NCBI RefSeq assembly: GCF_016741775.1
Contig: NZ_JAERRK010000001.1
Location: 496,001-560,000 of the forward strand
Reading direction: 5' to 3'
DNA length: 64,000 nucleotides
From: Streptomyces actinomycinicus
GTDB lineage: Bacteria > Actinomycetota > Actinomycetes > Streptomycetales > Streptomycetaceae
In this document: piece after piece, positions 55,294 through 63,338 of the stretch
Position numbering within the stretch: the stretch's first letter is position 1
How the letters are laid out: each line of letters begins with the position of its first letter
Position numbers and translations under genes: made by a program
The notes under the pieces: model-generated
The model's database searches: none
What the model was told of the DNA's origin: nothing
The model's input: only the letters and a program-made list of their open reading frames with translations

Positions 55294-57372
55294 TCAGTTG
55301 TTCTTGGGGTGGGGGGTCGAGCCGTAGGCCGTCAGGAAGCGGTCGCGGAAGGCGCTCATCTTCCAGACCGGGGCGTCGTGCGCGGGGCGCAGGCCGTCCG
55401 TCCAGTTCCAGTCGGCGATCTTGTCCAGCACCTTCGGATCCTTCGCCACGACCGACACCGGCACGTCACGGCTGGCGTGATTGCCGCTGACCCGGGCGAT
55501 CGGCTGGTGGTCGCCGAGGAAGACCAGCACCGTGTCCTTGCTCCCGTACCGCTCCAGCCACTCCGTCAGCGCGGTCACCGAGTACTGGATGGACTTCCCG
55601 TACTCCTCGCGGGACTTGGTGGTGTCGGCGATGACGTCGGCCGGGTCGTTGCCCGCGGCCTCGATGGACTTGAAGACCGAGCCGTCGCCGAGCTGGTCCC
55701 AGCCGACCTTCCGCGGAATGGGCGCCCACGGCTGGTGGCTCGAGGTCAGGATGAGCAGCGACATCCGCGACTTGCCGTCGGCGGGCCGCTTGCTGTGCAC
55801 GCGCTCCTGGTACTGCTGGAGCGCGTACTGGTCCGGCATGGTCGACCAGCTGAACTTCGGTCCCCGGTAGCCGAGCTGGAAGGCGTTGTAGACCTTGTCG
55901 AGGCCGTACCACTTCTGCTCCGGCCACCCCTTCTGCACACCCGGCATGACGCCGACCGTGTCGAACGCGCCGGTCTTCTTGAACGCCTCCGTCAGGCTCA
56001 TGTGGTCGCTGGCCATGACCGTGCGGTAGCGCTGCTGGTTGCTGATCCACAGGCCCGACATGGTGGTGGAGTGACCGAGCCAGCTGCTGCCGCCGTACGT
56101 CGCCGACGTCAGCCAGCCGCTCTTCGCGTGGAAGCCTGCCTTCGCCAGGGCCTCGGTGCGCGCGTCGAGGGTGGCGTCGACGCCGGGCGCCATGACCGGG
56201 TCCTCGATCGCGCTCCGCCCGTAGCTCTCGATGAAGGTGAAGATCATGTCCTTGCCCCGCAGGTCCGGCACGAGCTGGCTGCCCGGGGTGTTCCCGAACG
56301 CGTCGGTCCGGGCCACCTTCCGGAACTCCGCCTCGTCCCTGAGCGTGTCCGAGACGCGCCGGGCCTGGACCTTCAGCGCGGTCGCGGTGCGGTCGGCGGC
56401 GATCGGCACGCCGAACATCTGCAGGCCCAGGGAGGAACAGGTGATCCAGACGACCCCGGCGACCAGGGTGCCCCGGGTCGCGGTGGCGGGGTGCCGGGCG
56501 AGCACGTTGCTCAACCGGACCATGGACAGTGCCAGCAGCCCGAAGAGCAGCAGGACGAGGACGACCAGTCCGGCAGCGGCGGCCACGGTGGTCGTGCGGC
56601 CGAGGGAGTCCTCCAGGTACGACTCAGCGTCGCTGAGCAGACTCCAGTCGAGCACGACGTTGAAGCCGCGCCCGAGGTACTGGTTGAAGCCCATGTCCAG
56701 CGCGTTCAGCACGGTCATCGCCCCGAGCAGCACCCCGGACAGCGCCGCCACGACCACCCGGGGCCGGCGCGGCAGCGCGAGCAGCACGGCGGCCCCCACG
56801 ACGGCTTCCGCCGGTATCCGCAGGAACTTCGCGGGCCCGAGCCGTACGACCGTGTTCGGCATCACCAGCGCGGCTACGACGAGCGCGGCGGCGAGCACGG
56901 TCACGGTGACGGACAGGACCCGGGCGCCCTGCGGGTGCCGCTCCCGCCAGCCCCGCCGCCACTGCGACCAGAAGGTCCACGGAGCCCGCCGGGAAGCACG
57001 GGGGACGGGTACGGGCACGGCGCCGGAAGCCTCCTCCGGCTCACCTCCCGCACCCCCGGCCTCCGCGCCACCGGCCTTCTCGATCCCGGTCTCCGCGCCA
57101 CCGGCCTTCTCGGTTGCGGTCTCCGCACCCCCGGCCTCCGTGCCACGGGCCTTCTCGGTTGCGGTCTCCGCGCCGTCGGCCTCCGCACCTGCGGCCTTCT
57201 CGGTTCCGGCCCTCCCGGCTTCGGCCTTCTCGCCTCCGGCCTCCTCGGCTTCGGCCTCCTCGTGCTCCACCACTGCCGGCTGGCGCGTGCTCGTGTCCTG
57301 AGACAACCCGGCGTCCTTCCCTGCGAGACCCGTTCCGCGCTCCGGTACGGCTCCCCGCGGGGCAGCGTTCAC
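55294..57372 (-). CDS. Sulfatase-family membrane protein (LtaS-like)
   Basis: 692 residues from GTG 57372; a TTG at 57306 behind GGAAGGA is a shorter alternative. The N-terminus has Ala/Glu/Gly/Thr-rich repeats (AETATEKAGG units, about residues 60-115). Then come about five membrane helices (150-320) and a C-terminal alkaline-phosphatase-fold domain: MIFTFIESYGRS, GGSSWLGHSTTMSG with the probable catalytic Ser/Thr, LTSSHQPWAP, VFLGDHQPIA. The architecture fits lipoteichoic-acid-synthase-like or other sulfatase-type transferases. The substrate is unknown; teichoic acid or lipid-phosphate transfer is possible. Confidence 0.84.
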   Translation of the reverse strand: MNAAPRGAVPERGTGLAGKDAGLSQDTSTRQPAVVEHEEAEAEEAGGEKAEAGRAGTEKAAGAEADGAETATEKARGTEAGGAETATEKAGGAETGIEKAGGAEAGGAGGEPEEASGAVPVPVPRASRRAPWTFWSQWRRGWRERHPQGARVLSVTVTVLAAALVVAALVMPNTVVRLGPAKFLRIPAEAVVGAAVLLALPRRPRVVVAALSGVLLGAMTVLNALDMGFNQYLGRGFNVVLDWSLLSDAESYLEDSLGRTTTVAAAAGLVVLVLLLFGLLALSMVRLSNVLARHPATATRGTLVAGVVWITCSSLGLQMFGVPIAADRTATALKVQARRVSDTLRDEAEFRKVARTDAFGNTPGSQLVPDLRGKDMIFTFIESYGRSAIEDPVMAPGVDATLDARTEALAKAGFHAKSGWLTSATYGGSSWLGHSTTMSGLWISNQQRYRTVMASDHMSLTEAFKKTGAFDTVGVMPGVQKGWPEQKWYGLDKVYNAFQLGYRGPKFSWSTMPDQYALQQYQERVHSKRPADGKSRMSLLILTSSHQPWAPIPRKVGWDQLGDGSVFKSIEAAGNDPADVIADTTKSREEYGKSIQYSVTALTEWLERYGSKDTVLVFLGDHQPIARVSGNHASRDVPVSVVAKDPKVLDKIADWNWTDGLRPAHDAPVWKMSAFRDRFLTAYGSTPHPKNN

Positions 57373-57430
57373 ACCCGACGGGCAAACACCTGGTCAACAC
57401 GGCCGACGGTACGTCAGGCGGACGCCCGGA

Positions 57431-58081
57431 TCACGGGGCGGGGATGAGCGCGCGGGCCCGCTCGATCCATCCCGACACGGCCTTGGCACCGCAGCTCTCG
57501 GCGACCGACCGGGCCTCGTCGAGGTGGCGGTACGCCGTCGACGAGTCGCCGGTTTCGGCCGCGAGGTAGGCCAGTGCCACCAGACCGGCCGCTACTCCGG
57601 GCCTGAAGCCGATCTCCCGGCGCAGTGCCACCGATTCGGCCAGCCGCTCGCGGGCCCGGTCGAAGTGGCCCGCATCCTTGTCCGCGAAGCCGAGATGGCG
57701 AATCGCATAGGACATCGTCATCCGGTCGCCGACGGACTTCGCCAGCGCGTACGACCGCTCGAAGTACGGCCTGCCGGTGGCGCCGTCGCCCTTGACCACC
57801 TGGTGCCAGCAGCCGACCCAGAACAACGCGTCCGCCTCACCCGACGCGTCCCCCAGACGCTCGTACAACTCGGCCGCGCGCTCGAACAGCACCAGTTCCC
57901 GGCCGTTCTCCTCGCGGTCGTTCAGGAAACGCACGTGCAGTACCTTGCCTCGCGCCATGGAGAGCGGCGCCTCGACAGCGTCCAGCACGTCATCAGAGCG
58001 CTCCAGCGCGGACGTGTCCCCGCCGAACATCGCCGCTTCGAAAAGCTCTCCGGCACGTTCGACCCAGTCCTGCCCCTGCAT
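57431..58081 (-). CDS. TPR-like protein
   Basis: 216 residues, no signal peptide. Repeating helix pairs (AAELYERLGDASGEADALFWVGCW, SYALAKSVGDRMTMSYAIRHLGF, DRARERLAESVALRREIG, LDEARSVAESCGAK) follow the tetratricopeptide spacing. It would mediate protein contacts. ATG 58081 follows GGGGAGGGG. Nearby genes do not point to a partner. Confidence 0.78.
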   Translation of the reverse strand: MQGQDWVERAGELFEAAMFGGDTSALERSDDVLDAVEAPLSMARGKVLHVRFLNDREENGRELVLFERAAELYERLGDASGEADALFWVGCWHQVVKGDGATGRPYFERSYALAKSVGDRMTMSYAIRHLGFADKDAGHFDRARERLAESVALRREIGFRPGVAAGLVALAYLAAETGDSSTAYRHLDEARSVAESCGAKAVSGWIERARALIPAP

Positions 58082-58157
58082 ACGTCGGCCCCTCCCCGTC
58101 GGACGATGACACCGCCGAGGCTACCTCCGTGCCCCCGGGGGGAGACGGGAACAAACC

Positions 58158-60095
58158 CTAAGCGCCCCCGACCGCCGTCAGTAGAGCGAGCGGTGCGGCG
58201 GCGGACCGTGCCTCCCTGCCGCACGCGTGCGGATACGGCACCGGCTGCCCGTGCGGAGCACGCCCGTACCCGGCCAGCACCTCCGGCAGCCGGTGCCCCG
58301 CCGCCGTCGCCGCGTCGACCAGCCCGTGCGCGACCGTACGGGCCTCGTCGTGCAGCCCGTACCGCGCCAGCCCCAGCGTGATCAGCGCGTTGTCGTGCGG
58401 CCAGACGGAGCCACGGTGATAGGAGAGCGGATGGTACGCGGCCTGGCCGGAGGCGACCGTGCGGACGCCCCAGCCGGAGAAGAAGTCCGGTTCCAGCAGC
58501 CGCCGGCCCACCGCCTCGCCGTACTCCTTGTCCAGCAGCCCCGACCACAGCAGGTGCCCGGCGTCGGACGCCAGCGCGTCGATCTGCCGGCCCCGCCCGT
58601 CCAGGGCCAGCGCCGGGAAGGAGCGCTCCGGCATCCAGAAGTCCCGCTGGAACCGGTCCCGCAGATCGGCCGCCGCCTGTTCCAGCAGGGCGGCGTACGT
58701 CTCGTCCGCCCACACCGTGCGCGCCACGCCCGCTGTGCGGCGCAGCGCGTCGTACGCGTACCCCTGGGCGCCCGCCGCCATCACCGCACCCGTGGGCCGG
58801 GTGCCGTCGGCGCAGCAGATCGCGCCGGGGGAGTCCTTCCAGTTCTGGTTGGCGAGGCCGCCCTCGTCGGCGCGGTAGACGAGGTAGCCGCGCGAGGTCA
58901 GTCCGCCGTGGTCGAGCATCCAGCCCACGGCGGCCCGGGCGTGCGGCTCCAGGCGGCGGCCCAGGGCGGTGTCCCCGGTCTGCTCGACGTACGCGCCGAG
59001 CAGGACCAGGAACAGCGGGGTGGCGTCGACCGAGCCGTAGTAGCGGCGGAACGGGACCTGGCCGAAGTGGGCCAGCTCGCCGTGCCGTACCTCGTGCACG
59101 ATCTTGCCGGGCTGGACGACCGGGGAGAGGCCGGTGCCGGTGGCCTGGGTGGCGGCGAGCGCCGGGAGGGTGGCGGCGGCCAGCTGCGGACGGTAGGGCA
59201 GGGCGAAGAGGGAGGTGAGCAGGGCGTCGCGGCCGATGAGGGTGAGGAACCAGGGGGCGCCGGCCGCCGGTACCCGCAGCTCCTCGCCGTCCGGCCCGGT
59301 GGCCGTGACCTGGAGCGCCGCCAGGTCCGCGAGCCCGCGGGCGCAGGCCGCCGCCAGTTCCGGCCAGCCGGTCGGGAAGGCCACGCCCTCCACGAACTCG
59401 CCCTCCAGCGCGATGAGCTGGCGCTGCACGGCGGCCGGGTCCCGGGGCACGCGCACGGCGCGCCGCTCGCCGTGCGGACGGGCGATCACCCGCAGCAGCA
59501 GCTCCGTCGTGGCGTGCGGCGCAAGACCGAGGGTCCACACCAGGCGCCGGGCGCCGGTGCCGGTCTCCTCCACGGCGTCGGGCGGCGGGTCCGCCGTGAT
59601 CGTCGTACAGGACCGCCATTCGGCGCGCCGGTAGGTGAACTCGATGCCGTCGTCGAGGACCTGTCGGGAGCGTACGGCGCCGGCCTTGACGTAGGTGCGG
59701 TGGTCGGAACGGAGTTCGAACTGGTCGGTGAAGTCCGCGTCGACGGTGAGCGCGAGCCGGACCGTGGTGGGTACCGGACGGTTGCTGGTCACCCGCAGGG
59801 ACTCCGTGAACGAGCTGTTCCCGACGGCCTGCTCACGGAAGAGGGTGTGGCCCGGTGGCTCCTGCCGGCCGCCGCGCGGGACCAGTACGCACCGCGTCGC
59901 GTCCCCGTCCGTGACCGGGGTGAGCACCTCGGGCACCGCGCCGTCGACGGTGAGCTGCCAGCGGCTGAGGTGCCGGGCGTCCCGGACGAACAAGCCGTCC
60001 GGGGAGCCGCTGCCCCGCACCCCGCTGATGTCGCCCCGGTCGCCCACGGCGGCGAAGGTGGCACCGTGCACGAGCAGATGATGCCGGTCCGTCAT
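58158..60095 (-). CDS. Amylo-alpha-1,6-glucosidase-like protein
   Basis: 645 residues. An N-terminal beta domain (FVRDARHLSRWQLTVDG) fits the glycogen-debranching N-terminal domain (GDE_N-like). The catalytic part is an (alpha/alpha)6 barrel: WFLTLIGRDALLTSLFALPYRP, NQNWKDSPGAI, and a late YHRGSVWPHDNALI typical of GH-G clan enzymes. It probably trims alpha-glucans or related oligosaccharides. Its ATG overlaps the stop of the upstream hydrolase (ATGA at 60092-60095), so they act together. The enzyme is cytoplasmic. Confidence 0.84.
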   Translation of the reverse strand: MTDRHHLLVHGATFAAVGDRGDISGVRGSGSPDGLFVRDARHLSRWQLTVDGAVPEVLTPVTDGDATRCVLVPRGGRQEPPGHTLFREQAVGNSSFTESLRVTSNRPVPTTVRLALTVDADFTDQFELRSDHRTYVKAGAVRSRQVLDDGIEFTYRRAEWRSCTTITADPPPDAVEETGTGARRLVWTLGLAPHATTELLLRVIARPHGERRAVRVPRDPAAVQRQLIALEGEFVEGVAFPTGWPELAAACARGLADLAALQVTATGPDGEELRVPAAGAPWFLTLIGRDALLTSLFALPYRPQLAAATLPALAATQATGTGLSPVVQPGKIVHEVRHGELAHFGQVPFRRYYGSVDATPLFLVLLGAYVEQTGDTALGRRLEPHARAAVGWMLDHGGLTSRGYLVYRADEGGLANQNWKDSPGAICCADGTRPTGAVMAAGAQGYAYDALRRTAGVARTVWADETYAALLEQAAADLRDRFQRDFWMPERSFPALALDGRGRQIDALASDAGHLLWSGLLDKEYGEAVGRRLLEPDFFSGWGVRTVASGQAAYHPLSYHRGSVWPHDNALITLGLARYGLHDEARTVAHGLVDAATAAGHRLPEVLAGYGRAPHGQPVPYPHACGREARSAAAPLALLTAVGGA

Positions 60096-61582
60096 CCCCG
60101 GTCCCTTCCTCTGTCACTCCTGTCGAACGTGCCGGTGTCCGCGGGGGACACGCCCTTTTGGCGGCTCTTGTCCAGCGTTTGACGATCGTGCGGCGTGCGC
60201 CGTCCGTGGAGCAGATCGAGCGCGAGCGCCGCCGTCCAGCTGAAGCCGGCCGCGCCGCAGGCCTCACCGGTGAACGGGTCGACGTACTCGGCGAAGCCGG
60301 TCGCCCCGGCCAGCTGCAGCACCGCAGCGCGCAGGGCGTCGGCCGCCGCCGGCTCGCCCTGCACCCGCAGCCCCCGCTCCACCAGCCAGCTCGTGTTGAA
60401 CCAGGCCGGCCCGCGCCAGTACCGGTGCGGGTCGAAGGCCTCGCCGAGGAGGTCGTAGCTCGGGACCAGCCGGGTGCGGTCGCCGAGCGAGAAGTGCGGG
60501 CCGCGCAGGGTGCGCAGGAGTGCCGCGGCGATGCCGCGCGGGAGCCCGGGCAGGAGCAGCGGGACCAGCCCCGAGACACTGCGCTCGGGGAGCAGGCCCC
60601 CGCCCCCCAGGTCCCGGCACAGGAACATGCCGGCCTCCGCGTCCCAGAGCCGCGCCACCAGCGCCGCCGTCAGCCGCTCGGCACGGGCCCGCCGGGCGGT
60701 GCCGGCCGCGCCCAGCTCCTCGGCGATCCGCGCGAGGGCCTGCTCGGAGGCGATCAGGAGGGCGTTGAACGCGGGATCCTCGAGAGCGAATCCTCCCCCG
60801 CCCGCTCCACCCGGGTCCCGGTAGCCGCCGTCCCGGTAGTCGGCCGCCAGGCGCACGTACCGCCCGTAGTCCAGGTCCGTCGGCCGGTCCTCGGGTGCGC
60901 TGTGGTCGAGGTCGGCGCGGCGGAAGGAGCGGGTGGGCGCCGGGGTGATCCGGGCCAGCGGGGCGTCCCAGCAGGGGCTGTTGTCCATACCCTGTTCCCA
61001 GGGGTGGACGACGGACACCAGACCGCCGCCGCCCAGGTCCCGCCGGTGCAGCAGGTACCGGTGCCAGGCCGCCAGCCGCGGATACACCCGGGCCAGGAAC
61101 CCGCGGGCGCGGGACAGCCCCGGGTCGGCGCGGTGCACCAGCCAGGCCGCCAGCGCATGCACCGGTGGCTGCACGATCCCGGACGTCTGTACGGTGCACG
61201 GAGCGCCGGCGGAGCGGCCCGCGGTGGCGGAGCGCCAGAAGTCGGGGCTCGGGAAGTACGCGTCGAGCGGTACGGAGGGGTTGAAGACGATGTGCGGGAT
61301 GCGGCCGTCCGCCCACTGGGCCGCCAGCAGCGTCTCCAGCTCGGTCTGGGCCCGCAGCGGCGAGACGTGCCGCAGCCCGATGGCGATGAACGCGGAGTCC
61401 CAGGACCACTGGTGCGGGTACAGGTTCCGGGAGGGGACCGTGGAGCTGCCCGTCCAGTTCGCGTCCAGCACCCGGGCCGCCCCGACGTGCAGGGCCGACG
61501 TCGTGTCCGGCGGGTCGTATGCGATGTCGTACGCGGTCTCGTACTCCGGACCACGGGTACTGAGCTGGGCAGAGCGTTCCAC
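60092..61582 (-). CDS. GH63/MGH1-like alpha-glycan hydrolase
   Basis: 496 residues. RNLYPHQWSWDSAFIAIGLRH has the W-D active-site motif of (alpha/alpha)6 glycosidases. WFNTSWLVERGLR and EYVDPFTGEACGAAGFSWTAALALDLL complete the family pattern seen in mannosylglycerate hydrolase-like and GH63 enzymes. No signal peptide. GTG 61582 is preceded by GGGGAG. It lies divergent from the ROK regulator at 61703. Substrate uncertain: mannosylglycerate, glucosylglycerate or oligosaccharides. Confidence 0.82.
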   Translation of the reverse strand: MERSAQLSTRGPEYETAYDIAYDPPDTTSALHVGAARVLDANWTGSSTVPSRNLYPHQWSWDSAFIAIGLRHVSPLRAQTELETLLAAQWADGRIPHIVFNPSVPLDAYFPSPDFWRSATAGRSAGAPCTVQTSGIVQPPVHALAAWLVHRADPGLSRARGFLARVYPRLAAWHRYLLHRRDLGGGGLVSVVHPWEQGMDNSPCWDAPLARITPAPTRSFRRADLDHSAPEDRPTDLDYGRYVRLAADYRDGGYRDPGGAGGGGFALEDPAFNALLIASEQALARIAEELGAAGTARRARAERLTAALVARLWDAEAGMFLCRDLGGGGLLPERSVSGLVPLLLPGLPRGIAAALLRTLRGPHFSLGDRTRLVPSYDLLGEAFDPHRYWRGPAWFNTSWLVERGLRVQGEPAAADALRAAVLQLAGATGFAEYVDPFTGEACGAAGFSWTAALALDLLHGRRTPHDRQTLDKSRQKGVSPADTGTFDRSDRGRDRG

Positions 61583-61702
61583 TCGGGGCTCCCCGGAGAC
61601 GTCCGGCCGGCCGGCTTCGACGGCGGCTACCGCAGGGTTACGTCTATTTAACACGCAAAACCCACTATGTAATGCAGACTTGAGAAACACAAGGGGGTGC
61701 GC

Positions 61703-62923
61703 ATGAGCGGGCGTCCGGGGAGATCGGGGAGAAGCGGGAGCCAGGCCGGCGCCGGCGATCTGCTCGAACTGGTGCGCAGCGGCCGGGCGGTGACGCGCGG
61801 CGCGCTCCAGCAGGCGACCGGACTGTCCCGGGCCACCGTCGGCCAGCGCCTGGACCGGCTGTTCCGGGCCGGCTGGCTGCGGGAGGGCGCCGGCGGACCG
61901 GTCGGCTCGCCGCTCGGCGGACGCCCCGCCGTCACTCTGGAGTTCGACGGCTCCCATGCCGTGGTCCTCGCCGCCGACCTGGACACCCGGCACGCCCGCG
62001 CCGCCGTCCTCACCCTGACCGGCGAGATCCTTGCCGAGCGCGCCGGCACCCTGGTGGTCGAGGACGGTCCCGAGGCCGTCCTCGGTGAGCTGGGCCGCTG
62101 GTTCGCCGAGCTGCTGACCGCGGCCGGGCACCGGGCCGGTGAGGTGTGCGGGATCGGGCTCGCCGTGCCGGGCCCGGTGGACAGCGAGACCGGCCGGGTG
62201 GTCCAGCCGCCGATCATGCCGGGCTGGGACGGCTACGACATCCGGGGCCGCCTGTCCCGTGCCTTCACCGAGCACACCGGAGCCCCGGCGGTACCGGTGC
62301 TGGTCGACAACGACGCCAACCTCATGGCCTACGGCGAACAGCGCACCGGCCACCCCGACTGCAGGGCCTTCGTGCTGGTCAAGGTGTCGACCGGGATCGG
62401 CGCCGGGGTGGTCGTGGACGGCTCGGTCTACCGGGGCGTGGACGGCGGCGCCGGCGACATCGGGCACATCCGGGTCGGCGCCGACGCACTGTGCCGGTGC
62501 GGCTCGTACGGCTGCCTCGCCGCCGTCGCGAGCGGTGGTGCCGTCGCCCGGCGGCTGGCCGAGTCCGGGGTGCCGGCCGCTTCCGGCTCGGACGTGCGGG
62601 ACCTGCTGGCGGCCGGGCACCCGGAGGCCGCCGCGCTGGCCCGGGAGGCCGGCCGCCGGGTCGGGGACGTGCTGGCGACGGTCGTGACCCTGCTGAACCC
62701 CGGCGTGCTGATGATCGCGGGCGATCTGGCCGGAACACCCTTCCTGACCGGCGTGCGCGAGCTGCTCTACCAGCGGGCCCTGCCCCGCTCGACCGCTCAT
62801 CTGGACATCGTCACCTCCCGGCTCGGGGAGCGGGCCGGGCTGACCGGTGCGGGAGCGCTGGTCGTGGAGCACCTGTACGCGCCGGAACGGGCCGAGGAGC
62901 GCCTCTCCGCCCTGGGCGTGTGA
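61703..62923 (+). CDS. ROK-family transcriptional regulator
   Basis: 406 residues. A winged HTH lies at residues 15-65 (VTRGALQQATGLSRATVGQRLDRL). The ROK domain shows AVPGPVDSETGRVVQPP, LVDNDANLMAYGE, TGIGAGVVVDG and the zinc site GHIRVGADALCRCGSYGC. The structure is that of a sugar-responsive repressor such as NagC or XylR. ATG 61703 follows AAGGGGG. The divergent hydrolase operon is the likely target. The 120-base gap is AT-rich for this genome (TATTTAACACGC). Confidence 0.9.
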   Translation: MSGRPGRSGRSGSQAGAGDLLELVRSGRAVTRGALQQATGLSRATVGQRLDRLFRAGWLREGAGGPVGSPLGGRPAVTLEFDGSHAVVLAADLDTRHARAAVLTLTGEILAERAGTLVVEDGPEAVLGELGRWFAELLTAAGHRAGEVCGIGLAVPGPVDSETGRVVQPPIMPGWDGYDIRGRLSRAFTEHTGAPAVPVLVDNDANLMAYGEQRTGHPDCRAFVLVKVSTGIGAGVVVDGSVYRGVDGGAGDIGHIRVGADALCRCGSYGCLAAVASGGAVARRLAESGVPAASGSDVRDLLAAGHPEAAALAREAGRRVGDVLATVVTLLNPGVLMIAGDLAGTPFLTGVRELLYQRALPRSTAHLDIVTSRLGERAGLTGAGALVVEHLYAPERAEERLSALGV

Positions 62924-63021
62924 CGCGCGGATCGCTCGCCGGGCAGGTCCGCAAGGGGGTCCGCATGGTGAAACCCGGCGGTCTGTGACAGCGTGATTCT
63001 CGCCACCCTTGATAAGGGCAG

Positions 63022-63036
63022 CGCTCAGATGAGCGG
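63022..63036 (+). promoter_or_regulatory. CGCTCAGATGAGCGG element, copy 1
   Basis: A 6-2-6 palindrome with arms CGCTCA and TGAGCG. An inverted copy of the same 15 bases occurs at 63122-63136. Together they flank the hairpin at 63060-63086 in the ROK-ppdK gap. Possibly operators for ppdK. Confidence 0.5.
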
Positions 63037-63059
63037 ATCTTGGGCGCCTGCACTTCTCC

Positions 63060-63086
63060 AAGGGGTGGCACTGGGTGCCACCCCTT
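63060..63086. terminator. Hairpin after the ROK gene
   Basis: AAGGGGTGGCAC and its exact complement (12-base stem) with a TGG loop. No U-tract follows. It may end the ROK transcript. Confidence 0.55.
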
Positions 63087-63121
63087 GATCGTTCATCGAT
63101 CGAAATCACCCGTGCCGAGGC

Positions 63122-63137
63122 CCGCTCATCTGAGCGG
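63122..63137 (-). promoter_or_regulatory. CGCTCAGATGAGCGG element, copy 2 (inverted)
   Basis: CCGCTCA-TC-TGAGCGG; its complement contains the 15-base copy seen at 63022. Centre-to-centre distance is about 100 bases. Confidence 0.5.
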
Positions 63138-63189
63138 AAAACCGCACCTGTGGGCAGTGTTGCCTTCAAGAAGTGAAAACATACGGCCG

Positions 63190-63205
63190 GCTTGGCTTGC
63201 CAAGC
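63190..63205. promoter_or_regulatory. Palindrome in the ppdK upstream region
   Basis: GCTTGGC-TT-GCCAAGC, a perfect 7-2-7 palindrome, followed by TTTGACTTTC. About 134 bases before the ppdK GTG. Role unknown; the rest of 62924-63338 shows no gene. Confidence 0.35.
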
Positions 63206-63338
63206 TTTGACTTTCGATCCGCTGGCGGACGGGTGGTTACAGGCGCATGACGGCTGAGTGGACGTACCTATAGACCTTCGATCTGGGTATGTTCCTGGCC
63301 GTCAGGGCAGCCACCGTGGCCTCAAGGAGTCGAGACCC

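Noticed and set aside
55096-57447. Long plus-strand frame opposite the sulfatase-family gene
   Set aside because: It starts in the tandem repeat and mirrors a clear membrane enzyme on the other strand; no motif or ribosome site supports it.
61583-63169. Upstream extension of the GH63-like gene into the ROK gene region
   Set aside because: It is antisense to the ROK regulator; GTG 61582 with GGGGAG is the supported start.
63240-63300. ppdK promoter with TATAGA near 63270
   Set aside because: A weak ATGACG at 16-base spacing is not a convincing -35; kept out of the feature list.
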